Below, one piece after another: positions 8,285-19,600 of a DNA stretch of 64,000 nucleotides. The translations under genes and the position numbers were made by a program. The notes below the pieces were generated by a model, which was given only the letters and a program-made list of their open reading frames with translations, ran no database searches and was not told the DNA's origin. The DNA comes from Dipteris shenzhenensis (taxonomy: Eukaryota > Polypodiophyta > Polypodiopsida > Gleicheniales), in NCBI GenBank assembly GCA_047967505.1, contig CM106541.1; one strand, 5' to 3'. Each line of letters opens with the position of its first letter. Position 1 is the first letter of the stretch.

Positions 8285-9398
8285 CAATTCTAGCTATTTC
8301 CGGAATGAGGGAGGGAATCCCGTGAGTTATCGATAATCAATCTATAGGATTACCGTCTCAGGCGCATATTCACGACATTCTGTGGCATGTAAGCATAAAA
8401 GACAACCTGGATTTGGATTCTTTGATGGGAAATTGCAGAAGATAGCAAGGATGCGGGGTATCTCGATAACTGGAAGGGATGTAAGGATAATGAGAATCTG
8501 GATGATGCTTCGGAAGATTGGAATTATCCGCGCGGTGATCGTGGTTGTTATCCGAGAGGGGGAGGGGAAACCCCATAATTTTTTGATCGGTAAACATGAC
8601 AGGGGAAAGAGCGACTCCGTGGGATGTCCCGATGATAGAACTGGCGGGATTGTATGTGGGTATGGTATTGATGAACATATCAATAATTTTGCTACGATGC
8701 GGGGACTTTTCAAACAACTTTGAGAATTGAATGCAAAGGATTTGGGGAGTTTGTTAGGCTGTCCCGACAAGTACAACGTGTCATTGGAGGTATGGCAAAA
8801 AATTGCACCTAAGAGATGGAGATCGGACATCGAAAATTTATATGAATTCAGAAGCATCGGGGGAAGTTTTCTTGCCGAGCATGAATATGTCTTTCGTGAT
8901 AGACGAAACGATTATTCTATATATATTGAAATCCCTTTCCTTAGAGATCGAGTCAGAAATATCAATAAACGTCGTAAATACAGTTATTTGTTACATAGTT
9001 TTATTGATTCCTCACGAGATGTAGATATACAAAAATTTCCGGCAAGGTGGAATGCGGCGATAAGGGAAACTCGTTTAGGTAATCGTATCAGAGAACTTAT
9101 TGCAGGGAAGGGAATTTCTCATCCACGAATACTTGATCCAAAAAGTGAGTTGAATCCGAAATCCGATTTGGTGTTGGTAATTCCCGATCCCACGGAAGCA
9201 AAGGATGTATACGAAACAAGATCAAAATTTGTACCTGGGACTTCTATTTTGTGTGATAGGGTTCCCGCTACCCCAAATGAAAAATTTCAGAGATTAGGCA
9301 CGGATTACGGGTTACAGGAAGAAGAGATTGATTCGGATGAAATACTTCTAAGAGAGAGGGGGAGTCACTATTATATTTTTCAATGGAAATGGGAAATA

Positions 9399-10252
9399 GA
9401 TAGATTCAGCAAGCAGGCCTATTTCATTCGAGTACGGAAGACAATCAAGGCAAATGATGTGGCTAAAGTTTTCCTGGCTCAAACATTCAAGCACCACAGT
9501 ATGCCTAAGTCCATTGTTAGTGACCAAGATCCTAGGATGACCAGCTTATTTTGGAGAGCCTTATTTGACGATATGGGGACAAATCTGAACTTTTCTTATT
9601 CTTTCCATCCCCAGACAGATGGTCAAAGTGAAGTAGCAAATTCAACAGTGCTAGACCTTTTGAAATGGTACGTGGATGATCAAAATCCAGATTGGAAAGA
9701 GTACCTTCAGCTCGTGGAGTTTGCATACGATAATACAGTTTATACCTCCACAAGTAAAGCCCCGTTTGAGGTCATTATGGGAAAGGTGATTCTGCCACCA
9801 ATATTGAGGACCAAAGATGAGATATTTGCAGCTGATGTATATCAGAGATCTCTAGACAGCATTCAGTCCAGTGCGAACAACAATAGAGAGATCTCAAGAG
9901 AACTGCAGATAAGTATAGGAGGCAACTAGACCTCAAGAGAGGGGATTGGGTACTTTTAAATTTGAGAAAGCCAGCCTCCACAAGCTTAAGGGCAAAGAGA
10001 AACTGTATTCCAAGTTTCTACCCAGTACTATGGTCCTCTCTGGGTTAGATGATGAGTTAGAGGAGATCCTTTAGCCAAAGTAGATTGTGTAGCATATGGT
10101 ACACAAGGGACGTGGTCTTTCATAGATACCTTGTCGAGTTTAAAAATTATTTGGCATTGAATGCCAAATGGATGGATGAAGACATGTTGTTTGATTATCC
10201 ACAAGTTCTGGATATTTACAAAGAGTCTTTTCAGTTAAGGTCAACTGATTAG
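9399..10252 (+). pseudogene. Gypsy-1 integrase core, remainder
   Basis: The frame resumes at codon 9399 (DRFSKQAYF) and shows SIVSDQDPRM (second Asp), DGQSEVANS (Glu), EFAYDNTVYTSTSKAPFEVI and LPPILRTKDEIFAAD, ending at TAG about 9929. Degraded blocks then match the Gypsy-G C-terminus (FLVEFKNYLALNAKWMDEDM, ESFQLRSTD), stopping at TAG 10250-10252. The open frame of the foreign insert runs directly into this piece, giving an accidental chimeric frame from 8724 to 9929. Confidence 0.85.
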
Positions 10253-10786
10253 GGACCCCCAAATTGAAATTGAGGCCCTATTAATGAATTTGTGCGCGGA
10301 AGGGGGAGGGCAAATGCCCAATTAACGTAAGCCAGTGGCGTGGCCCGAATTTTGAAATCCATGAATGTAAGGCAGAATTGAAATCGAGCAGCTTCTTGCA
10401 GAAGCTTTTACTCTCTCCTGAAGCTTCTGCAGCCTCTTATAAATACCAGGGCAGGCTGCTCTTGTAAATACCAGAGTAGGTTAGAGGAGGAAGAAGGCCT
10501 GTGAAAAGGCTTTCCACGAAATAAGAGAAGTGGGATAGAGGGGAGGGAGGGAGAGGGAGAGGCGAGGGCTGAGTGGAGGGAAAGAGTGAGAGAGAGAGAA
10601 TGGAGGGAGGGGGGGAGAGAGAGAGAGTGCGCAAGCTGAGGGCAAGATAGAGCGGGGGGAATAGGTTAATTGACGATTAATCAACACGAATGAATAGGTT
10701 AATGTGAGCTGAGGAGGGCGGGGGAGTGAGAGGAGAAACTAATTAATAGGAGGGAGAGCGGAGAAGCGAATAGGTCAACTGATTAG
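10253..10786. repeat. 519-bp segment bounded by a 15-bp direct repeat
   Basis: The 15-mer at 10238-10252, covering the Gypsy-1 pol stop, recurs at 10772-10786, where the expected polypurine tract AAGCCGAGGGGA and LTR start follow. The 519 bp between are not in Gypsy-G. They contain TATAAATACC motifs near 10439 and 10465 and a purine-rich GA/GGGA stretch (about 10535-10630). An insertion with a 15-bp duplication or a local tandem duplication are both possible. No poly(A) tail is visible. Confidence 0.6.
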
Positions 10787-10798
10787 AAGCCGAGGGGA

Positions 10799-11270
10799 TG
10801 TCACCAAGCTGTAAATACTCCAAGTAAAGTACAAAGTTGACCTCTTATTTGGTCATAACTAAAGGGTTTCTCATTTATGATTAATTATGGTCAGGTTGTG
10901 CTCTTCTCTCAGAGTAAGAGGATCTTCAGGCGATCGTAAGCCTTTTCTCTCATCATAAGAGAATATCAGGGTATGAAATGATGATAATATCAGTGTTGGA
11001 AATAATGAGAATATCAGGATATGTAATGATCACACAATTGTAGCTATCGAGATGAGTGTGAAGTGGGTATAAAATGATTACATGAGCGTAGCTCTCGAGA
11101 TGAGCGTGAAGTGGGTAAAACAAGGCCCACGATTGGGAATGTATGTTGCCTTTTTCTGAGAGAACAGAGGATCAACCAAGAAATGAAGTATGGGTGTGAG
11201 AATACACAAACCTGTCTCTCAAAGATGAGGCGAGTATACACAAACAATGTGTCTTCCCAAGGCTCAATGT
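10799..11270 (+). repeat. Gypsy-1 3' LTR (partial or diverged)
   Basis: It begins TGTCACCAAGCTGTAAATA and matches the Gypsy-G LTR start for about 110 bp (AGTTGACC, ATTTGGTCATAA, TTAATTATGGTCA), then diverges. A local repeat of about 50 bp (AGCTATCGAGATGAG and AGCTCTCGAGATGAG versions, near 11041 and 11092) lies inside. The 3' boundary is not resolved. 11270-11400 holds nothing I recognise. Confidence 0.6.
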
Positions 11271-11843
11271 GAGGCCCTTGTGCTTATCAAAATGTGCAAA
11301 GTGCATCCAAATGGTGAGGCTAAGGGGAAATACTCAATGGCAAGGCTTCATGTGCCTTACGAACACTCAAAACAAATAGAACACTAGACCTTATAATACC
11401 TTACTTGCAATATGCCAAAATTTGGTTACCATGGTACCATCTTTGTCTTTCACTCTATCAAAAGGAAGAGATGGACATACTTCCTTTTGATTGACTGAAA
11501 AAACATCTTGGAGGGACAGTCCCCCATATATAACCAAAGCTGCCTGCTTTTCACTCGAGCTTACTCTGCCTTAACAAGCTCCTGAACTTGCATAGCATTC
11601 TCAACCTTAGTGCACAAGGTGTTAACAAAGGGGTCTCGGGGGGAACTGTCTACTACAGCTAACTTCAGAGCAGCATGTATGTAATATAGAGCATTTTCAT
11701 ACCTTTTTTTAATAGCTCTTTCCCTTGCACACCAAGATCATGTTGGAAGCAGAATGGCACTATCCCACCGGATGCAAGGGACCCGCTCATTGCATACCAC
11801 CTTTTTCCATGTATTCCGAATTATACAGCAATATTCTTATTTT

Positions 11844-12200
11844 TCAGAAGCTGATTGTCAAACTTAAAGGGGACGTCGTAAGACCCGTTAACCACACGGG
11901 GGAGAGAGAAGGTCCATTCCACTGAAAGATGATCAAATAAACAAGAAGAGGTAAAATATGAGCCACCAAATGGTCATTGAGCCACCAACCTTCTTCCGAA
12001 ATATAGTATCTATCTAGTTGGGCAGCTCTAAACTCACCACCAGCCCTCCTATTATTCCAAGAAAACCCGCTTAATCTTGACTCATCAAGCTCCGCACAAT
12101 CTATCAGCCCCCATGACATAACCAAATCATTCCAAGTATCCCTCTTCCCCCCAGAAATGGACTGACCTCCATGGGACCTATCTTTACCTCTCTTAGTCAT
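11844..12200 (-). pseudogene. LINE ORF2 AP-endonuclease fragment
   Basis: The frame opens after the DWN motif and includes TWNDLVMSWGLIDCAEL, SGFSWNNRRAGGE and QLDRYYISEEGWW. This is the middle of an exonuclease-endonuclease-phosphatase domain of plant L1 elements. The catalytic SDH block (near 11930) is out of frame. Not functional. Confidence 0.75.
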
Positions 12201-12561
12201 GTTCCAATCCCCACCTAAGATCCAATTCTAACCCAACAAGGCATTGTTAAGAGTCGGCCAGCACAAGGTTCTTCCCGAGATAGAATTAGGAGCATAAATA
12301 GTAGCCACATTGAATTTAAATCTCTCACAAGTGATTTCCCTCTAATAGGACAATTGACAAACATGAGATAACCAAGCTTTCTAAAGGAGAACCACAATGC
12401 ATCATTCCCTGCATATTTTAACTCCTACAACAATAGAATAATATCTGGACTCCTTTGTTGAACTAGATTGGAACAACCAACTTGCTTTGATTTATTACAA
12501 GAATCCCTCAGATTCCACGACCAATTTCATCGACCAGAGAGCCTTACCACAACTATCTCCC

Positions 12562-13326
12562 CTAGGTATATTGTTGAGACAAGGCAAGGTATGCACCTCT
12601 AAAAAAGTTGAACCTGTTTTCCTTACCCCCTATAGCATTTCTGGTCATATCCTTAAGCTTCTTTGACACCCCTTTGGGAATTTTGATGTTGCCCTTGGTA
12701 GAATTCTCTTGTGACAATGGCTGATCCTTGATCTTCTCTGCCAACGGCCTCTTTTTATGATAAACTTCTGGAATAATCTCGTTCGAGACAATAGGTTGGT
12801 GTTCATCGCATATTTCACTCCATGCAATCTTTGGATTCATAGGCATGTTATTAGATGGACTTTGCTTAACCACTTTCCAAGATGATTTTTTTGGATCTTT
12901 TGAGGATTTGGATTGAGATTGTTTGTAGACTTCAGAACCTTTCCACGGCATGTTCTCCTCTTGCATGTCGCATGCATAACCCTTATTCGTACTCCCTAGC
13001 ACCTGCCGAGTGTCCTGCGAACTTTGAGGCTTCTCATCTTTCGTAGCATCAGATCTTTGGAGCCTAGACGGACAATTCCTTGCGAAATGAGTAGTTTGCT
13101 TACAGATGTAAGATGAATCGGGAAAAGCACCGAATCGGGCTTTGATCCGAATTGCAAGCCCATTTGGAAGACAGATCGGCAAAAAGTTCAGCGTATCTTG
13201 GCTTCGATCCCACAGAATCCATGCATTCTTGTACCCAAACTCAGACCTAGCCAAAGGAGGAATATGCAACTCACGAACCATAGACGCAACAATCCTCTCA
13301 ATTGGAGAATCCACGCAAATAGGCAA
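12562..13326 (-). CDS. LINE ORF1 protein (DUF4283 / CCHC type), partial
   Basis: 254 codons. The N-terminal half (LPICVDSPIERIVASMVREL, followed by WILWDRSQDTLNFLP) corresponds to the DUF4283-type domain of plant L1 ORF1. A zinc knuckle follows as ICKQTTHFARNCP, in which the first Cys of CX2C appears lost. The rest is a lysine/serine-rich tail. In L1 elements ORF1 binds element RNA. The same domain order occurs in the fragment at 45.7-46.6 kb, so both belong to one broad family. The frame is open but the true start probably lies upstream of 13326. Confidence 0.7.
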   Translation of the reverse strand: MPICVDSPIERIVASMVRELHIPPLARSEFGYKNAWILWDRSQDTLNFLPICLPNGLAIRIKARFGAFPDSSYICKQTTHFARNCPSRLQRSDATKDEKPQSSQDTRQVLGSTNKGYACDMQEENMPWKGSEVYKQSQSKSSKDPKKSSWKVVKQSPSNNMPMNPKIAWSEICDEHQPIVSNEIIPEVYHKKRPLAEKIKDQPLSQENSTKGNIKIPKGVSKKLKDMTRNAIGGKENRFNFFRGAYLALSQQYT

Positions 13327-13759
13327 TCCTTGAAGATAAATTCGCCAATACTAAAGGAGAGTAGATCTCCTAGTACATCACATCACACATCACATCTCAC
13401 ACACTCTTTGGCTATGATATCTGCAACACCCCCCTTCAGAGTAAAGAGTGTGAAACCCAACGCGCAAGGAGTAGATTGATCCCCCCTCCACCGCAATATT
13501 GAAAAGAGCAAGTCCAACTATCCAACACCTCCAGTGTGATAGTGACTTCTCAGTCAGCTCGTGACCGGCAAGGGCAAACCATCACTCGTCACCCCCCCTT
13601 ACTCTGAACTGGGTGGTCAATACCAAAGTAAAAGACAGTACATGCATTTTTGGGGGTCAACCTAGGGCAGAGTACCTCTTATTGACTCCAAATACATTCA
13701 GTTTAGAGGGACAACTCAAGGCTGAGAACCTTTATTTGACTCAACACAAACAGATAGAG

Positions 13760-14167
13760 CTAAGCATCATCTACCACCTCAGAGACGGATAGATCATGCA
13801 ATATAGGAGATAAAGATTGCTCCTCATGTCTAGTAGATGTGTAAATGTTCTCAAGCTTGTCCAGGGTCTCCTTGGCTGAAGTAGTGAGGTCAAGTTGATG
13901 AAGGAGTTTGTTAGCCAACCTCACACCAATAAACGCCATTGCTTGATCATTTTGCTCAGGCCTAGTTGAGAGTGGTGCTGATGTGTCTTCACCACCAGGG
14001 CGAGCCTCCATAGTATCAATCTGAGGTAGCAAAGCCAGCAAGCTGAAATTGATAACCAGCAAATGAAGAGGCTGGTCTAGGGCTTTGAAATGGATCAGCA
14101 GCTTGAGAAATGCTTGAATAAACGTGTTCAGCAGTTGCTGGATGACCTCGGATGCTCCAAAATGCAA
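13760..14167 (-). pseudogene. Copia gag fragment
   Basis: The later half of the frame reads QAMAFIGVRLANKLLHQLDL, then TSAKETLDKLENIY. This is the helical UBN2-type gag block of Copia elements (usual form: ALA.I..SL.......L....TAKELWDKLE..Y). The N-terminal 60 residues of the frame do not resemble gag. It stops at 13760, before the knuckle. Confidence 0.6.
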
Positions 14168-15140
14168 ACCCTAATGAAAACACAGCAAGAATATTCACTG
14201 AGATGTAGAACTGAATCAGAAGAGAAGCTGGAAATGCTGCAGTAGGTCCGAAGTCAGCAAAGAGGTAGATGTAGGTGCTCCAAGTGCAAAGATAGGTCTC
14301 AAAATTTGTAAAGCGGCATAGCAAGTCAGCTCCAAGGTGCACCGAGGTGCTGTAGCAGGTGTGTAGGTGTACCAAAGTGCAACAGCAGGTCCGAAATGTA
14401 GGAAATGGCTCCCTAGAACAGTTCCGGAGTGCTGTAGCAGGACATCACAGTAAAAATGACTGCTGTAGGCGTGCTAAAGTCCAAAAACACCCCCGAAATA
14501 TCTCTGTTGAAGGCAGCTATGCAGCAACAGCCTCAGAACAGGTCGGAAATGCAGCAGCAGCCTCTGAATAGGTCGAAAAATCCTTCAGAGACCTCTAACT
14601 TCTGCCAAAAATGCGTGCAGGTGGTTGGCTCTGCTGCAGTAGCCTAGGAACCCTAGGTTCGGCGATGAAGAATGGCTTCAGGGAACCACACGTGCAGGTA
14701 CTTGTAAACCAGGGCAGGTAATAGGGCTGCCTATAGCCTCAAAATGACCCGAATAGAAGCGAAAGGAGGAGGGGAATAGAGGCAGCAGGTTATGGAGGTT
14801 GTAGAGAGGCAGAAGCGGAGGTGAAGTGGCTATGGTGGAGGCTGAATCAAGGCAGCAATGGAGGCAGAAATGAGAGAGGGAAGGAAAGAAGAAGATGGGA
14901 GGGCATGGGATAGGAGAGGGAAGAGTGGGATGAGGACAAGGGAGAGGGGAGAGGAGTGTGGAGGGAAAATGGGGACGTGGGAAAGGTGGGAGGGGAGGAG
15001 AGGAGAATGAGAGATTAGGATAAGGGATTGGGGGCCAATGACAAAGAGAGAAAATTGGGGAGTGAAGGAGGCAGCTAGAGACGAATTAGGATTAGGTCAG
15101 GAAGTTGATGACGTGGCAGGGCGCCTAGGGCAGGATTGAC

Positions 15141-15154
15141 CTGCTCTGATACCA
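15141..15154 (-). promoter_or_regulatory. Primer binding site (tRNA-iMet), minus strand
   Basis: On the minus strand the sequence is TGGTATCAGAGCAG, directly following the LTR at 15155-15400. Confidence 0.85.
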
Positions 15155-15400
15155 CGTTAGAAACATTGTGAGAGTGAGAGAGAGATAAGCTAGGCAGTGA
15201 AGAAGTGATACACAAATGTGGAAACCATGAAAGGCTTTCATTCATTCATCATCATCACTAAATGAGACAAGTGAAGTACAAACCACCATAGTGACATGTG
15301 GCACTCACACATGGCTCACACATGAACTAGTACTAGATCTCCTAGTACGACACATCACACATCACATCTCACACATTCTTTGCCTATGGTATCTCCAACA
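15155..15400 (-). repeat. LTR of the gag-only Copia element
   Basis: On the minus strand it starts TGTTGGAGATACC and ends TTTCTAACG, where the final base has probably mutated from A. 246 bp. The first ~60 bp are matched by 13368-13428. Confidence 0.75.
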
Positions 15401-16299
15401 CACACTCCCGCTCCCTTTCCTGCTAACTTTTTTCCTTGACCAAAAACTTAAAACTATAGCGGAAAAAAACAGGAAAAATGTCATTGTCCATGATTGAATA
15501 GCAGGAAGAGTGGCAATGATGGGCCGGTGTATTCATGAGAGTGATAGCAATTGCTGAGGATAATTGTATTGATAAATCGAGTTTGCAAGTTTCTGAAAAC
15601 TAAAGAAGAAAGATACAAAATAAAGATAGACTAGAAAGTTGGAAGAAGATGCCATAATTTCGTCTTTATGTCGCAGACATGCTGTTATGTAGGTTCATAT
15701 ATCCTCTCTAAGTCTTAATTATCTTAAAGATTTGTGTTAGCAAAGTCCGTTAAAGGATTTCATGTCATTGTATTTCCAAGAAGGTTCATATGTGCTCCTG
15801 TTAGAGGTTGTTTGAAATTGTAAGTTTGTATGATAAATGATAAAATACATCTCTTCCATTTAGTTTCCAGTGGATGTATTCAAAATTCATTTTTTTTCCC
15901 AGAGAAATATTCTAAACATATTATTCAATCTGATTGAGGAAGGATAATACCTTTTAAAAGTGATCAGAATAAATCACCAAATCTCAAACTTGAATTTATT
16001 TGGAGCTGAGTATGATAAAGAATAAGAACCTGCCTGATAACAATTTTACTTCTAAACTGTCAGGTGTGTCTTATGTAGTATTTGTCAGTCCATATCAAGT
16101 CAATGTTTGGTGGGCTAGTTTCGTGTTGGACTGTACATCAGGGCCTCTATTAGGCCTCTATTAGTTGTTTCGAATAAGGACATTACGGCATGTAATTTGG
16201 ATGTTCAAGCTTGGGATTTAGCAAAGATTTAAGTTTTGTATAACAAGGTAATGCAATGCTAGTTGTTTGTACTGACTTTGCTCTTGTTCATGTCAACAG
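15401..16299. other. Non-coding sequence upstream of the first visible TIC56 exon (intron)
   Basis: AT-rich, with no reading frame resembling the expected upstream TIC56 residues and no TE motif. It ends in a pyrimidine-rich tract and AG acceptor at 16298-16299. I treat it as the 3' part of an upstream intron because exon 16300 begins in phase 1. Confidence 0.6.
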
Positions 16300-16497
16300 T
16301 TGTGATGAAATCAGGGGGGTGGTATTATAAGGATCGTTTGGGAAGAAGTAGGGGTCCCATGGAGCTCGTGAATCTCAAAACAGCTTGGGCTGTGGGCATA
16401 GTTGATAAAAATACCTTTATTTGGGGAGATGACATGGATGAGTGGGCTCCTATCAGTATGGTCTATGGCCTTGAGCCGTGCATTGCAACACCAGATA
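16300..16497 (+). CDS. TIC56: TIC56 exon (GYF_2 domain)
   Basis: 198 nt, entered in phase 1 after acceptor ...TCAACAG and left in phase 1 at donor GTAAGT (16498). It encodes VMKSGGWYYKDRLGRSRGP through EPCIATPD. The aromatic WYY and the WGDDMDEWAP block are the GYF_2 signature. The phase symmetry would let the exon be skipped without a frameshift. Confidence 0.92.
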
Positions 16498-16627
16498 GTA
16501 AGTTGCATTAGCATTTGTGAAATTAAATGTGTTGTTTGTGCCCATTGAGAATCTATGAGAAATATCACCCGGAGACATAAAATATTCTTTTTGTTTGTAT
16601 TAATTGTTGGTTGTTGTTGTTGTTGTT

Positions 16628-16661
<34 letters not shown>

Positions 16662-19600
16662 GAAGAAGAAGAAGAAGAAGAAGAATTATCGTCCTCTGAA
16701 GACCAAAAATCGGCCTATGGGACCTGAGCAATACAAAATCCTCGTACACAAAGACTCCTCCCTTGGAGGGGAGGGTATTAAGAGAAACTACCTTTATGTC
16801 TTAGGTGAGTTCCTGTGCTTGAAAAGCTTATAGACAAACGTTCCTAAAGCTGGGGGTGACCCGCTATGTAGCATATCAGCCAGTCTGTTATGTCCCTCGA
16901 GAAGAGAGCTAAATGCTTTCCGGATGTGAGTATAGTAAGGGCATATCATTACCATGTGTTCTTCAGTTTCTGCCATTCCCTGGTCACATAATTGGCATAT
17001 TCTGCTCTCTTTTGGGATATCTTTCCATTCTCCTATTTCAATATGCAGCTGGTGTGATCGGGTGCGAAGTGAGGCCAAAGCTCTTCGCTTATGTATTGCC
17101 ATAGGTGTGCAAATGTACTTCTGCGTGGTTGTTTCTCTTCCTGTATAAGTAGCCCAATATTTGGGGTTGATAAATGTACGGTAGTACTCAAACTTATCTC
17201 TGTTTTCAGCTGTTTGCCATTTCCTGTGTAGTGCATTCAGCAGGTCATGATGAAAGGCATCCTCATCTACCTCCTCTGGAGAGTAGTCCAAGTACCTCTC
17301 TACCTCCCATTTTTGGAACCATTTTTTTAAATCTAGTGCCCATCCAGATGCCAAAATCTTACCCTTATTCGTCTTTTGGGACTTTTGACTTTCTACCCAT
17401 GCCCTCTTTGGCAGCCTTTCATTATTGATGCGCTTGACCTTTGTGATGTATTTGAGTACTCTCTTCAAGGCATGCAACTCTATGGGTATGCATCCTGTCT
17501 CTAGGAGTAGGAGAGAGTAGGGTGTGGTAGCCTTGATGCCAAGGTGTCTTCTAATGAAAGATTTCTGCATTTTTTCTACATCATTCCATTTTGATGATGG
17601 TATACTCCCCCCCCACACCTCTACCCCATAGAGCACTGTTTGTACCACATATGCCCCAAAAATCATGTTTCGTACTTGCCACCTTCTTGTGTTGGTATTG
17701 CTGCAGTCATTTTCAAATTGATAATACTTTCCCCATCCTGCATCAATTCTCCGTTGCACACAGCTGCTCCATTTGTTATTGGCTGGAATTTCAATGCCTA
17801 AGTATTTGAATGAGTGCACTGTATCAAGAAGTTGACCCATATATGAGATTGAAGGGGGATTACTTGGCTGTATAGTCTTGACTATCATGAGTTTAGTTTT
17901 GGAAACATTCACAGCCAGCCCACTTTCCGAACAGAACATGCTGAGGATATCCATCATTTGTTGCATCTTACCCTCACTATTAGTGAAAACAACCACATCA
18001 TCCGCATAAAGAAGCAAGTGAATCTCAAAATCTGCTAGGTAGAGGCTGGACAACCCTCTTTTACCTGCTTCTGTGTCCTGCTTCTGTGTGCATTAGTTCC
18101 TCAAGTCTATCAATGCATAAACCAAACAGGGTGGGTGAGAGTGGGCATCCTTGTTTGACCCCCATATTGCTATAAAATTCTTGTGACATCCCATCCTTAC
18201 ATTTTAATTGACATTTTACTTTCTCATAAAGTTTAAAGACAGCAAACCTTATTTCCTGAGGCACTTCTATGCATTCCATTCTCTCCCATAGCACATCCCT
18301 AGGCACCGTATCGAATGCCTTCTTAAAATCAATGAAGCAACAAAAGAGTGCCTTCCCCTTAAGGCGGCTGTCCTCCATCAACACTCGGAGAGTAACTAGA
18401 TGATCCACAGTGGAGTGTTTGGGCCTGAAACCCGCTCGTCCCATTGCCCTCTTCCTTTCTTTCTCTGCCCAAGCACTCAGCTTTGCCTCTACTATTGTAC
18501 TATATAGCTTGGCTAGAGTAGAGCATACCATAATGGTTCTGTAGTTTGACACTTGATTGCGGTCACCTCCCTTGTAAATTGGCTTGATCCAGTTCTCTTG
18601 CCAATCGGTTGGGAAACTATACACGAATGCTTGGTTTAGTGCCATTACTATGTGCCTTTGCGTGTGTTCATTGGACCACTTAATGAGTTCTGCTGTGAGG
18701 TGTATAGTGTCTGCTGCCTTCCCATTTGCCATTTTCTTTAGGCCATCTTGCACATCTTCCAATGAGAAAATACCTTGAGTATTACCACTTAGAGACATGC
18801 TCGCCATGGGCCGAGCCTTGGGATGCATGTAGAGTTGTTGAACATACTCAAGCATCTCTATTTCTGTAAAATGTCCCATGATGTCATTTGGCTTTTGTTT
18901 AACTCCTTTCCATGCTCTTCTAGGGTTCTTGACAAAATCAATTGCATCTGACCATTCCTTTCTCTCAATATAAACACGCCTCTTTTTCGTGTGTGAGCAT
19001 GGAACTGCTTCTCGGCTGCTCTTCTTTCATCTCCCATTGGAATCCCCTTTAGTGCACTCCTAACTGCCTTGCATTCAGCATCAAACCAGTCATTACATGG
19101 CAGCCCTTTCTTACGCTCTTTACTGCTCTTTTTGCACCCTAAAACTGTCTTAGCTGTGGTGAGAATGGCATTCTTCAATTGTACCCAGCCAAATTTCTGT
19201 TTTCCCAGCAGACATGCTTCTAAACTTTCAGCATATTCCACCTTTTTTGCCTTGTTCACCTGATAGCCACACTCAGCTGCTTTATGCTCCTCCAAAGTTG
19301 CCTTGGCCAGCAATATATTAAGCTCTACATAGAGTGGTATGTGATCTGAATCAAGAGACTTCGGGCCAAGTGAGAAATTGTGTATAAGATTGCAAGCTTC
19401 CAAATGAATCAATGCATAGTCAATTACACTAGCCCCCCCACTGGCAGGGAAACAAGTAGGGGAATTAGATTTTGGGAAAAGGGCTGTACCATTTACCACC
19501 AACATGTGCATACCATTCATCAAACGCTCCAATGCTGTACCATGTGCATTCACCACTTTATTCTTCGAGCATCTACACCAGCTGGGGTCAATGTCTATCT

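Larger units (their letters stand above)
3600..9398 (+). other. 1,176-bp foreign segment, possibly organellar, captured in Gypsy-1 integrase (3600-3666 plus 8285-9398)
   Basis: Removing Gypsy-A and one TSD copy leaves 1,176 bp (392 codons) lying exactly between two codons of the integrase motif GIWTII/DRFSKQA. No host base is duplicated or lost. The insert reads in the integrase frame with only two stops, TAA at 8334-8336 and TGA at 8721-8723. The stretch 8724-9398 is open throughout and looks like real protein, with blocks such as LEVWQKIAPKRWRSDIENLY, FRDRRNDYSIYIEIPF and RIRELIAGKGISHPRI. Between about 8450 and 8600 an alternative frame looks more protein-like, suggesting compensating indels. 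I suspect a fern-type plastid giant ORF (ycf1/ycf2 class) or another organellar ORF. That is memory-based and unverified. Confidence 0.45.
940..11270 (+). mobile_element. Gypsy-1: decayed Ty3/Gypsy element, 5'-truncated, split by two later insertions
   Basis: Pieces in order are a gag zinc knuckle (1192-1233), protease (1304-1720), RT (about 1985-2700), RNase H (2735-3120), integrase (3135-3599, resuming at 9399), an integrase tail ending at 10252, and a 3' LTR starting at 10799. The whole is clearly homologous to Gypsy-G (34434-41232), which gives the reference order. There are many stops and frameshifts. The 5' LTR and most of gag are missing; the left boundary near 940 is approximate. The right end is also approximate because the LTR fades into unrelated sequence near 11270. 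Confidence 0.85.
11400..13350 (-). mobile_element. L1-type LINE, minus strand, ORF1 plus N-terminal part of ORF2; RT missing
   Basis: Reading right to left: ORF1 with a DUF4283-like domain and zinc knuckle (13326 to 12562), then the AP endonuclease of ORF2, with a GGDWNMTKRG block at about 12200-12220 and LSGFSWNNRR...LDRYYIS (12100-12000). Next comes a linker with KSRQLWLYMGDCPSKMFFQ (about 11540-11480), equivalent to the KSRVQWLKEGD...FFH motif before the RT. The RT itself is absent. The element is broken by stops and truncated at its 3' end near 11400. The right end abuts a truncated Copia LTR at 13368. Confidence 0.8.
13368..15400 (-). mobile_element. Gag-only Copia-type LTR element, minus strand
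   Basis: A right-hand LTR (15155-15400) and a 61-bp left LTR remnant (13368-13428) share sequence ending CTCCAACA and CTGCAACA. The primer site lies at 15141-15154 on the minus strand. A Copia-like gag remnant is at 13760-14167. The internal region is only about 1.7 kb with no pol, so this is a non-autonomous deletion derivative. 14170-15140 is purine-rich (repeated CAGCAG and GGAGG motifs) without further coding signal. The left LTR is truncated where it meets the LINE at 13350-13368. Confidence 0.75.

Noticed and set aside
8382-8723. Independent small gene upstream of the 8724 frame
   Set aside because: Same frame as the downstream ORF, separated by one TGA; better read as part of the captured segment.
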